DNA of 64,000 nt, taken from contig NC_087080.1 in the NCBI RefSeq assembly GCF_026151205.1, positions 13,031,337 through 13,095,336 on the forward strand, in the 5' to 3' direction. The position numbers and the translations under genes were made by a program. The notes beneath the pieces are model-generated. The model did not search any database, was not told where the DNA came from, and worked only from the letters and a program-made list of their open reading frames with translations. Shown in pieces: positions 29,532 to 39,779 of this stretch. This stretch comes from Bolinopsis microptera. Taxonomy: Eukaryota; Ctenophora; Tentaculata; Lobata; Bolinopsidae. The first letter of the stretch is position 1; the number at the start of each line of letters is the position of its first letter.

Positions 29532-32500
29532 ATGAATAGTTACCATGCAGTAAGGCGCTGCTTCAACGCAAGACTTATACGAAATTCTTGGTAAGCGAAT
29601 AATTTTACATCTCTGAGGTTAATTATTGAACATTTCAACGATCATTAACGTCTATTTTAGACTTAAGTTAACCTCGAGCATTGTTGCTGTTGTTAAGCCC
29701 GCAGTTGAATATAACTAGTAGAATACATCAACTTATCACATCTATTTCCTAACCAAACAGGCAATATCGCTCAATATCAGTCCTTCGACCGACTATCTGC
29801 GACGAAACTTCAGCTATAAGTTTTGTAAGTGGGTTGAGTATAAGCGAGCAGCAGCACTTAGCTGAGGCGTTATCTCACGTGACCGATCAAAAGAATGGCA
29901 ACTCTGAGATGACAAGAAAACTTTTAGCTCAGGAGGCAGCTTATGCCGGGTAAGTCGTCTAGATTTTATATTGCGTCCTTGTTTTCCCGACATAACAATT
30001 TCAACCGGCACAATGTACAATTGTAAAATTTGAAATTTAATGGTAAAGTGGTTTCTTTTAGGTAACGCATGTCCCGATCAATAATCAAACCTCCCCGTAA
30101 ACTGTTGCACATTTCAGGATTCCGTTTCTTGGGTTTGGATTTCTGGACAACACTATTATGCTGTGTGCTGGTGAATATATCGACATGACTCTAGGTTCAG
30201 CTTTAGGTAAGTAAAAGTGCAGTGGTTGAAGGTCGATCAAACAAGCGAAATGGGCTCAAATTTATTCTTTTTGTCTTTATCTCCACATTTGAGTACCAGG
30301 TTTTCGGATCAGAATTATGTTACCATGACGACCCTCTTTGCTCGTTTAACTGACTCAACTTTTATCAGGATTCTCCACGTTAGCTGCTGCTGCTATGGGT
30401 AATCTGGTATCAGATGTAGCTGGCATTGCTACCGCAGGTATGTCTCATCTTTAGATTTATAACAGTAAGAATACAGATAAAACCATTTAAAATAATAATA
30501 GAGTGCTAAAACACAATCACAATCAGCAGAATTTAATAGTGATGAGTGTACTCAGAACTGATTATTTGTTCAGGGATTTTATGTCATGATGATGATGAAA
30601 ATCTAAAATATATGGCTACAATGAGCAAAGAATATTAATTCAATCCTAAAATGTGCCATGTAGTAATATTAAAACCGTTACAAAGATGGACTTAACAAAC
30701 TTCTTATCGGTCATGTAATCTAGAAAATTGTGTTGCTGGGGAACCAAACTTTAAGTGTCTATCCATCACAACACCTTTTCTCTTAACTCTGCCGCCAGGT
30801 TTCCTGCTCATAGTTACAAGGAGTTAGGAAAGCTGAAGGAAAACTGGAAGGAATCTCCCCAAAAAAATAAGGATCAATGAAAGATTTTTTACTGAGCAAA
30901 ACTTCACTCTGATAAATGTTTCCAGGAGATGAGAGGTATGCGGGAGGTATAGGTGACCTAATAAAGTCATAAGTTTCACAATTGGCTTCATTTTCTTTGA
31001 TAATTGTAGACATGTGTCTGATGAATACATTGTTGTAAAACTCAATTATATCACTATGATCTGATGCTACTTCACTGCTTTTGCAGGAACACATCAATAT
31101 TTGGGGTAGTGGACTGGTCCGTAGGGACACGTTTCTGTACACGTATTGTTTGTTCTGGACGTGGGGCTGCTGTCGGTAGCATTCGATTATATGGCGAAAG
31201 GTTATCTTCAGATTCTTCGCTTTTAATATCAGATAAGTAGAAGATAGCATGATTTGATCAATATGTCGATCTTGAAAGAGGTGCAAATGATCAGTCATCG
31301 CGTGCTCGAATACGGTCCAGATTTCAACTGGAGAGACATCTAATATTTCGGCCAATCTCCTGATCCTAAATGAGGCCAAATAATAGATCCTTCTGAAAAA
31401 CACTTGCAGAGACTGGCGGAGGTCAGATCTCAGCATTTCTTCATATTTCGGGGGTCGAGGTGTTTCACATTCTGCTAACTGGTTGTAGAGTGGAGAATCT
31501 CTAGCCCACACCATGGTTTCTAGCATGGTCTCCTCAATTGTTTTCAAGTGGTGTACGATAGTTTGAGATAAACCTGAAAATACCAAGTTTATTATTTAAA
31601 TACCATTTAGGAACCGGAGAAATCCGTATCCAAAGAGTTTATACATGTATAAACATTAAACCTGTATCCATCCCCCTCCCCCAATTTATAGTTCACACAA
31701 TAAATGATATGAAACAAACCTCTGTCATGAATGATGATTGACTCTATCACTTTCCACACCACGAATGAATGCAGACCAAGGGCATCCAGTATCCAGGGAA
31801 ATGCCCATTCGCTAATTCCGTGCGAATCTAGGACAATCTCGAGCGAAATAGCAAAAGTAGCAGATATGAAGCCAACATTAAAAGCAAGGTTCCTAATGGC
31901 AGTTTCAGAAGCCCGTTTATCGGCTAAACTTATTACCATCAGTCCAAAGATCCTATGAAATAATTTTAATCCTTGATCCAGTTTCTCCTCCGCATTTTGT
32001 CCACTGTACGCTTTTATAAACTTATCTGATACTTTGTTCAAGATGACCTTCAAGATGTCTTCTTTATTTCTATACATGACTTTCGTCAGGATCATTTGTA
32101 GGTCTTGACTGGGCTTGGTCCTGAAAAGTTTTTTTAAAAGTCAAAGAAACTCATTTAAGATGAGATCTTTCTGTATTAAATAAACGACCAATAAAAGCAG
32201 GGTTTACGTTGCCTATAAGCTAGTCAGAGCAGTAACCATTATCAAAAACGCTAGGAAACCTGTAGTTGTAAGTAAGCATTTCAAGGGTGTCGGCTCTTTC
32301 TTTTTTCGCTCTAAGAGTTATTAGACTATCCTCTGTTGAACTGGAAGCCAGGGATTTCAAGCCCTCTTTTGCCTCCAATTGCGTCAGCAGCCCGCTGTTT
32401 TTGGGAATCGTCGGTAACAGTTCTGAATGTTTAGAAGAAGTTGCGTCTCCGATAGAACGAGTTGGAGGGACATGGTAGTCTTCAAGGAAAAATCTGCTGT

Positions 32501-35500
32501 CATGTTCTCTTAGCCTCTGCAGGTACTTGTCATATTTCTCGTTGATTGATTCGTGGTTTAAGCTGAAGACAGAGGGCTCAAATATTCCTTTGTCGTTTTC
32601 CAGGCCTGCGTTTAGTACTCTTGTACTAAAGTTGTGCTCCAGCAGCGGCTTCAAGACATGGTCTCTAATTCTTTTAGCTTCGGTAGATTCCATTATCTTA
32701 ATTTCACGGCATATACGATCAATGATGCAGTTTTTCTCAGACCGCCTGAGAAAAGTAGATCGTTAAACTCTAACCAGGTTTCAAGATTATTGGCTTTCAA
32801 CCTAGGCTAAAACAGAATCAGCGATACAAATTGGACGGGAAACAAAAACATTGACATAAGGACATACCTGAGAATGTTCCTGAATTCTTCTGTGAAGAGT
32901 TGAGGCTCAGACAAGAAGATTTCTTGAAAACAGTAATCAGTAACAGCACACATCAGCAAGATTGGAGATACCGCCTCGTCTGTCGAGGAAGTCGCCTTCA
33001 CGTAGCAATAAAACGTCCAGATAAACTTATATAGTTCTGTGCTGGTCACTTTTCGGGGGGCTTGGCGTTTTTTACGAAAGCTGCAGTCTAGATGTGATAG
33101 CACAACAACTTGAAATATCTGTTTGTATTCCTTGTAGATTTGATGTAATTTGTATTTACACCTGATGGAAACAACCTTTTGTCAGGTTTTTCAAAAAACA
33201 ACCATATGAATGTTTCATGTATTTTAAAAAGCGTCATAATAAAATATATCAAAAATGTCAGTCAAAAATGTCCAAAATTGGGAATATCCGGCAATTTTTG
33301 TACATGTTTATTTAAATGCGTCATATATACCTGTTATATTCGACGGAAATGAGCCACAATTTTTCTACAAAGTGCTGGCTGTTATTCTCGATTACATCGT
33401 ATTTTTTGCCCGAACATGGGGTTTTATAAATGCAGTCATTCAACTCTCTTAACTTCATAGGTGTGTCCAACAAAGTCCACTCATTTTTTATGAAGTTCGA
33501 ACTGATCAACTTCCCATCTTTGTAAACAAATGTATTTCCTTCTGATTGGTAATCTTCTACATTGTTTTTCTCTCTGACCCAAACGTCTGTGTTAGAGGAA
33601 GGCACAATACTCAATGCTGCAGTTTTCTTATCATCAGTGAACAGAGCTAGGAAAGGTTTGGCACCTTTTAGTCCTTCTACATGAATAGGTGTGTCATCGT
33701 TTGAGATGAAGTCTTCATCATTAAATTGAGATATGAAAAAAGCATGCTTTTCCAGACTATTAATGATTGCAGTTCCACGTGCGACGAAAGCCCAATGGTC
33801 CTTAGTCCGGCATTTATCAGAATATATTAAATCGTAGATTTTATTAAATAGTGTGACTGGTTTTTTCGGCGAGATGAACTTCTTTCTTGCCCATATAGCA
33901 ATTCCAGTAAATTCATAACAGTCTCCCATTTTTTCCATAAAATCCATGAACTCCGAATCGACATAATAAAGACTGCTTCTCTCGTCTTTGAAAATATTGG
34001 TTATCCATTCCATTCTAAAAGAGTAATGATCAAAACAATTAAATTTACAAATTTGTAAAATCTAAATTTCATTAAACAAATTGAATATATATATATCTCA
34101 ATTTTAATTCACGTTGTTAATGTCTTAAAGAACGATTCCAGATGGAATTGGAACGAACTGCATTGAATTAAGCTCAGACATAATTAAATCTTTAAAAGTT
34201 GTTAACGTTTACTGTTATTTTCCTGATATTGTAAGCAGTGAAACGCCAAAACTTCAATCAAAGATAAACTCGAATCAATAAGATAAATGGGCAATATTCA
34301 ATAGATTAACATACGAGTCATGAGACTCTAGTCCTGTTTTTTCACGTCTCCCCGCCGACGAGTCCTGTTTTTCAGGACGACCCCCCCCCCCCCCCCACTG
34401 AACTGGCGTTAAATTATTCACAATGAATTTAATTTCAAAATTCAACATCGAATAACCCGTTCTCAAGTGACAGTATCATTATTACCAACATAACCGTTAA
34501 ACGAAATATCCGCTTAATTGTTTTTCCATGATAATCGATGAGAGTTTGAAACATTCTTCTCCATGATCTCCGGATTACTAAGTTAGAAGGTCCAACAATA
34601 TCTTCTTGATCTGACAGGGTGAAAAGTTGATCTGCAAAATTTTGGCAGTTGTTGTTAAGAGCATCGTAGGTTTTACCAAAGTAGCTGATCTTGTATACTT
34701 TTTCATTTAGCTCCCTCAGTGGTGTAGCTGTTCCCATTTGTTGCCACTCCTCGTCAATAAGAGTGCGGTTCACCAGCTCACCATCTTGAAGTATGTACTT
34801 TTCTTTGCCATGCGGCGGTTTGTTAACCCAAACATCTTTGGGAGCTCTCGAAGACTGAATACACAATGCTGCAGCTTTTTTATCCGTGGTAAAAAGTAAT
34901 TTCATTGGTTCGCGTTTTCGTGCAGCGAACATAGAGAAATTATTTTCTCGATATGTGGAGTTAGGATTGGCATCATCTGTGGGGATAGTGTCACCTGGAT
35001 TTAAATGAGCTATGATGTAGGCCTCTTTTTCCTTTCTGTTTACTGTTCCACTCGCACGAGCGATAAAAGCCCAGTGTTCCAGTTTTGGGATTTTAGATTC
35101 GTCGTCAGACTGAATTTCATTCACATTATTAACATTTTCTTGTAGCTGGCGCACTAACGGAATCGCTAATAGTCTAGCCCAAACTGCTTTGCGATCAAAC
35201 TGGTACAAGTTATCGTTGAGTGTTTCCATGTACTCTATAAATTTTGAATCCACAAAAAATGTGTTTTTCAGATGCGGACATTTTTCAGCCTTGAGATGTT
35301 TTGGTGTCACTGGAGAATCTTTGACTTTGTCGATAAGATTTCCCATCTGCAGCTTAAGAGGGCAACAATATCATGCAATATGTGAAGTTTCCTCAACCCG
35401 ACATATCCCGCATAGCCGACAGTATAATATATAAATTTGATCAAAAAACAAGAAATATCATACTTAGCACTTAGGCACAGAGTAAAGAACGCGATGAAAA

Positions 35501-36472
35501 GATGATCCTATTTTTAGAAAGGGATCGATGAATTGAATGACTATGAAATATGACTGAGTAATGACAATATTATGTTACTAGGGGTGTAGGCACGCCGGCC
35601 GCCTCGCTTCGGAACTTGTACTTCTCATCCACCTGCTGCATTGGGTTTAAGTCCAGTGTGGCCGGGATGTGTTGGCGTGTGGCCAACAGCCTGGCTACCA
35701 CATAACATGCTTTACCCAAATTTATGATGAAGCTGTAGTTTGAGACAAATAATATAACCTCAGTTTATGTTGGCTTAATGGCTTTCAGATATAAATTGGG
35801 ATGCAGAGATGTCTAACCCCAGTCTCTGAAAGATGAGGATGGGTGAGGGTTCTGAATCTCCAAACGCAACACGTGGAGATTGTAGCTAAATTCATCCTGG
35901 CAGAAAATGGGTTTAGCTATGTAGTCTGTTAGCTAGAAAGTCCAAATCACGGACTAATACTATTTAGCTTTAACTTAATTTGGCTGAACAGAACCTTCTA
36001 GTTCTCTATTCCGCCTACCCTCTGCCCCCTTCCCACCCCCAATCAGCTAAATGCTACTATACCCCTCCTAAAAATTTCAAACACGATCGATTAACACTTA
36101 AAGTTAATGATAATCCACACAGGGACTGTGGAACAAAATGTGAAGCGGATATTAGGAAGATCCACAGTACTGACACCAAAGCAGAGGGATACTTCTCGAG
36201 CCCACAGGTTGAACATAAAAGTTCACTTTCTATATTTTAATACAATCATGCTTTATTAAAGTTCGATTCAATCCTATTTTGAACTTTCCAAAATGAAAGT
36301 GTAACCGAAACCGTTATATTTAAAGTAATCCTTATCTTCCAGGTGGGTGTTTTTTGGTCGGTGTTTCAGTATCTGTCTCGGCTGTATTCTTGGAATGTGG
36401 CCCTTACTCTTACTGTCTAACTCGGAGTCAGAGGAAAGTAAGAACCCTCCGATTATAGATGATCATAGCTGA
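29532..36472 (+). CDS. TMEM65: TMEM65-like mitochondrial membrane protein, six exons
   Basis: Joined coding exons: 29532-29590, 29761-29949, 30118-30206, 30369-30437, 36123-36207, 36343-36472. All junctions are GT-AG and in phase, giving 621 nt (206 residues; human TMEM65 is about 240). The N-terminus MNSYHAVRRCFNARLIRNSW is Arg-rich with no acidic residue, as expected for mitochondrial import. Exons 3-4 encode the family hallmark IPFLGFGFLDNTIMLCAGE and AAAAMGNLVSDVAG; exon 5 carries a LTPKQ motif; exon 6 carries SICLGCILGMWPLLLL. TMEM65 is an inner-membrane protein linked to mitochondrial Na+/Ca2+ exchange through NCLX, and to intercalated discs in heart. Exon 5 is only 85 bp and lies 5.7 kb beyond exon 4. 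That intron contains antisense genes, so transcription of the host gene would run against them. Confidence 0.85.
30783..34013 (-). CDS. Predicted LRAT-like/p107-p130 pocket protein fusion, five exons
   Basis: Exons on the minus strand: 34013-33331, 33161-32868, 32745-32260, 32120-31720, 31573-30783. Introns are 122-169 bp, GT-AG, in phase; total 2655 nt (884 residues). Exons 2-5 are clearly retinoblastoma family and closest to RBL1/RBL2 (p107/p130): an N-domain cyclin-fold segment (IYKEYKQIFQ, ELYKFIWTFYCYVK), pocket A ending VVWKVIESIIIHDRG, and pocket B (FRRIYYLASFRIRRLAEILD, DRHIDQIMLSSTYLILKAKN). These bind E2F-DP and repress cell-cycle genes. Oddities: the first cyclin fold is absent, the A/B spacer is only a few residues, and the p107/p130 C-terminal region is not seen. 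Exon 1 is a paralogue of the LRAT-like gene at 34435-35346 (HWAFVARG), with Ser replacing the expected Cys in NNSQHF. If exon 1 is not joined, it is a 230-residue gene ending at 33321 and the pocket gene lacks its 5' exons here. Pocket identity is firm; the fusion is inferred. Confidence 0.7.
34303..34400. repeat. C-run with adjacent short hairpin
   Basis: A run of 17 C at 34381-34397 is preceded by CCTGTTTTTCAGGACGA and an imperfect copy of TAGTCCTGTTTTTTCACG. It resembles one end of the G-run elements seen elsewhere, but no opposite end was found nearby. Confidence 0.4.
34435..35346 (-). CDS. LRAT/NlpC-P60-like membrane-anchored protein
   Basis: Intronless 303-residue ORF. EHWAFIARAS at about residue 114 and YDALNNNCQNFADQLF at about 228-243 match the His and Cys motifs (HWA... 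and NCEHF...) of the LRAT/H-REV107 branch of papain-fold enzymes, which act as phospholipid or retinoid acyltransferases. The spacing between them is longer than in H-REV107, with a family-specific insert. The N-terminus MGNLIDK could be N-myristoylated (Gly2, basic residue at 7) and the C-terminus has a basic stretch followed by one hydrophobic segment (RLTVMLVIMILSL), so membrane association at both ends is plausible. It is a paralogue of exon 1 of the neighbouring pocket gene, sharing FxDSKFIEYME/YVDSEFMDFME, DDKKTAAL/TDKKAAAL and LRELN blocks. It lies antisense within TMEM65 intron 4. The enzyme activity is inferred from motifs only. Confidence 0.6.
   Translation of the reverse strand: MGNLIDKVKDSPVTPKHLKAEKCPHLKNTFFVDSKFIEYMETLNDNLYQFDRKAVWARLLAIPLVRQLQENVNNVNEIQSDDESKIPKLEHWAFIARASGTVNRKEKEAYIIAHLNPGDTIPTDDANPNSTYRENNFSMFAARKREPMKLLFTTDKKAAALCIQSSRAPKDVWVNKPPHGKEKYILQDGELVNRTLIDEEWQQMGTATPLRELNEKVYKISYFGKTYDALNNNCQNFADQLFTLSDQEDIVGPSNLVIRRSWRRMFQTLIDYHGKTIKRIFRLTVMLVIMILSLENGLFDVEF
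35578..35740 (+). repeat. Possible SINE
   Basis: GGGGTGTAGGCACGCCGGCC is GC-rich against an AT-rich background, and GGGTTTAAGTCCAG about 65 bp later is close to a tRNA-type B box. The length suits a SINE head. The A box is poor, so this is tentative. Confidence 0.35.
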
Positions 36473-36732
36473 TGATCAGTTATCACAGCTGATGATCATC
36501 ATGATCATCGGTTATCATGTTCATTTTTTTTCCAGAACGATCTCGTAAAACTGTGTGACTCAGGATTATATTATATTCAGTGTCCTGTCAATACTACCCG
36601 TACTAGACTTATGTTGAAGTTGTTGGGTTTGAAATTGGGCTTGACATGTGAAAAATGATATAATATCCGTAGTACTTTAGAGTTGAAAGTATGATTTAAT
36701 CATGATTTAGTTTAAGATGTATTTAGTTCTAT

Positions 36733-36860
36733 CTTATATTGAACATATTTAATATTCTGGGATATCGGTCCACCTACAGTGTTTACCTACTCATTAGATG
36801 ACTGGTTTATATGGTCGATTTATTAATCGAAAGCCGATTATGTATGATTTAGTTTAAGAT
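36733..36860 (+). repeat. Diverged partial copy of the 545-bp repeat
   Basis: ATTCTGGGATATC followed about 30 bp later by ATTAGATGACTGGTTTATAT matches the start of the repeat at 37330-37877, including its upstream flank (CTTA(C/T)ATTG(G/A)A). An older copy. Confidence 0.65.
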
Positions 36861-37344
36861 GACTTTATTCTTCCGTTAATTTTACGCTTACATGACATTT
36901 TCAATTGGTCTTAGATTGAATTGAACCTTAGACACCACTCTAAGGGTGCTTTCAATTTCACCTACGCCGTTTTTCTATTCACTTTTACAATATTTACAAC
37001 GCTTTTGGTTAAATTGTGCTATAATTTATGTTCGTTATTCAAATTGTATACTATGATATCATTGTATGATTGATTAAGGATTATGTCTTACCAATATAAC
37101 TTATTATAAATTCGTTTTAATTAGTTCATTATTAAATAATTCAAAGTTACAAATTGACGCCACTCTTTATTTGGAAAGGTAATATCGTGGTAGTTTACAA
37201 GTAGTTAACAGAAGAGGTTTCGATCTTATTAGTGAACGCAGTCGAATAAGTGTTTGAAAATGAGAGAGAATCCTCTGCGGTCTCTCTACCTACTTCGTCA
37301 TAATTATCTATCTTACATTGGACCTGCTTAATATTCTGGGATAT

Positions 37345-37876
37345 CAGTTTGCTGATTAGATGACTGGTTTATATGGTAAATTTACTAATAAAAAGCCAAT
37401 TATAACTGCAGGAAAGCAACAAATGTGTACTGCAGTTTACACCTCAATTACGCAATTATGTAATTACATCATTTAGCCCACTTTTTGTAGCTACGATTTT
37501 ACTGCTCAAAAACGATGTCTAAAATCTATTTTAAAGTCGTTTTCTATTATTTCTCGAATTTCGGTGTGACGGTTTGAAGCTGCTACACTGACGTCGCTCG
37601 ATCTTTTTTATGTACGGTATTTATGGGTTGATTGCACCAAAAAGGGTCAATGAGGTGTAACATTATACGTACACATCAAGGTTTTATTTGAAAGGAACGA
37701 ACAAACAGTTTGGCAAAATTCCACCTTATTTTTACACGTCACCAATCAAAATCCAATTTGCAAAACTTCACAAACTACGTAAGTTCTTTGTTTTTGGACC
37801 ATGGCATTTGCGTAGCCAACAATGATCAAGTATTTGTGTATTGTACCTCAATATAATAGTGAGCCGTTAGGAATTA
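37345..37876 (+). repeat. 545-bp direct repeat, copy left of Harbinger element
   Basis: From TGCTGATTAGATGACTGG to GAGCCGTTAGGAATTAG this is nearly identical to 41322-41863, with a few small indels (for example ATTAATATTTG present only in the right copy). No ORF, no TG...CA LTR ends. Confidence 0.9.
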
Positions 37877-38323
37877 GGGCCTCCTCCACGAAACTTGTAC
37901 TTAACTCTTTTGAACTTAAGCTAAGTTCGCACTTAGCTTAAGTACGACAATTTCTGCTGTCCACGAAACTAGAGACACTTAAGCAAACACAAATTTAGGA
38001 CAAACCTGTCGTCCACGAACGGGTATCATGCAGAGTACTTAACTGTCACGTGACTGAGGTAACGCAGGTCACACTAACCAATGGTGTGATAGCAAGTAGG
38101 AACCAAATTGAGCACACCCAAGCAGATTCTATTAGTATTACAGAATATGTCATTTCCAGTTATTTGCTACGTGTTGTTTACCGATGTTTTCTCCCATATA
38201 ATTGTAAGGTAGTCGAATAAAATAGCAGTCATAAAATAGCAAGTCATGACAATTAATTATATCTAGAAATAGTAAATTGTACAATAAATTATAGGCAATA
38301 TAAAACAATACAAGTTAAGCCCT

Positions 38324-39452
38324 CTAGCTCTTCTTGAGCTCGTTCAATATCTGTAACAAAATACTGTTCGTGTTCGAAAGGAGATCATTCAACTTGTCCT
38401 TTCGTTGAAGGATTTCTTTAAACTCCGTCCTCCTCAAATCCCGGGTTACCGTTCTGTTACTTCTTATTGGTCCAGGTGTGACCGGTTGAGCAGGCTGTGC
38501 GGCCTGTGTTGACGGACCAGGCTCAGCAGCCTGAATGGGGGTGGGCTCTACAGCTTGAGTCACTGAAGCTGCAGACCCTGTAGCCTGGGTGGGGATGGGC
38601 ACTACAGCTGGTGTCCTAGGAGTAGACGGGTCAAACAAATCTGATGGTGAATCAGGAGGCAGTGTGCTCTGGTCATCATCCGAGGAGAAGTCTCCATCGA
38701 ATATATATGCATCATTAACACCGACCTGAACAGAGCCATAAACGGCACGTAGTCCCTCTCCTATCGTACCAACTAAATCTGGGCCATTCAGTTGCAGGGA
38801 CAAAAGGAAATCGCGGCATGTACGGAATCGCGATTTTTCCCATTATTTGCGACAAATTTTATGTATAGTTTAATATACCGCGAAATTTAATTCGCGGTAT
38901 CGCGATTTTTGGCCAAAATCGCCGCGAAATCCTTTTGTCCCTGTTCAGTTGTGAAACTCTTTCTCGATCGGGAGAAAGAGCAATAATAGTTGAGATGGAG
39001 CTCAACGTGGACCCAATTTCGGACCCAATGCTTCTATTGGCATCGAATCCTCCGTCAATCCCTTCAACATGTACATCTGAGACATTCTCCAGGGCCATCT
39101 GCTCGACTATTGATAAAGGCTGTTCTTCGGATGGTCCGCCACCTGTTTTCCGTCTTGTCACTTTGTTCTGTCTTTCCTTTGTCTTAGCAGTGTTCAGCAA
39201 ATTGTGATACTTCTTTTTGAGATGTTTTGGTGTCCTGTCATTTTGACCATTTACCCCGTTCACTTCTCTTGCTATGTCAGTCCACAGTTTCTTCTTTCTT
39301 TCTGCAGATACTGTCATGCTGAACCTACCATCGATAATTTTCTTCTTCTTCCCAGCTAGTTCTAGGAGAAGTTCAGTTTCAGTCGTTGTGTAATTTCTGG
39401 AACGTTTTCGTTGAGGTTGTTTTCCTGATGGTTGTTTTCCAGATGTAGCCAT
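38324..39452 (-). pseudogene. Harbinger Myb/SANT-like protein split by a MITE
   Basis: From ATG at 39452 the frame encodes a Lys/Arg-rich trihelix-like DNA-binding region (TTTETELLLELAGKKK, then LWTDIAREVNGVNGQNDRTP and LKKKYHNLLNTAK), typical of the Myb-like partner that Harbinger transposase needs for nuclear import and end binding. The frame runs through RERVSQLN, then enters a 149-bp hAT MITE and stops. Past the MITE it continues as QLNGPDLVGTIGEG with a Pro/Thr/Ala-rich region and a helical C-terminus ending LQILNELKKS. Removing the MITE and one 8-bp target copy (157 bp) restores one frame of 972 nt, 323 residues. The insertion probably makes this element unable to move alone. Confidence 0.8.
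38795..38943. mobile_element. 149-bp hAT MITE with 8-bp target duplication
   Basis: The terminal inverted repeats begin CAGGGACAAAAGGA and continue with TCGCGGC after two mismatched bases. The insertion is flanked by a perfect TTCAGTTG duplication at 38787-38794 and 38944-38951. CAGGG ends and 8-bp duplications are diagnostic of the hAT superfamily. The interior carries further TCGCGATTTTT/CGCGGTA inverted motifs and no ORF. Confidence 0.95.
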
Positions 39453-39779
39453 GTTCAAATATAAAAATACAATGCGACTGAAATGATGATCGAAGGACTA
39501 GAACTACAAATTAAAATACAGTCCCCGGTTTAAATATCTTTGCTCTAAATTTTATTGCACCCCTATTCCCATCCGTTCTACCCCTCTTCCCATCTTGTTC
39601 TACCACTCTTCACATAAGTTCTACTTGCAAATTAACTGGGAAATTTTGTAATATTTGTTTAACAGCTACGTTTGTGAACTTTTGATAGATCACGATAGAT
39701 TCATAGGCTCCATAATATAATATATGGTGTTCATTATAAACTCTCATCCAATCACCCTAGATTTACCTATTTATAAACA

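Noticed and set aside
35980-36240. 86-codon + strand ORF
   Set aside because: It overlaps TMEM65 exon 5 in a different frame; the exon 5 frame is the one supported by phase and family motif.
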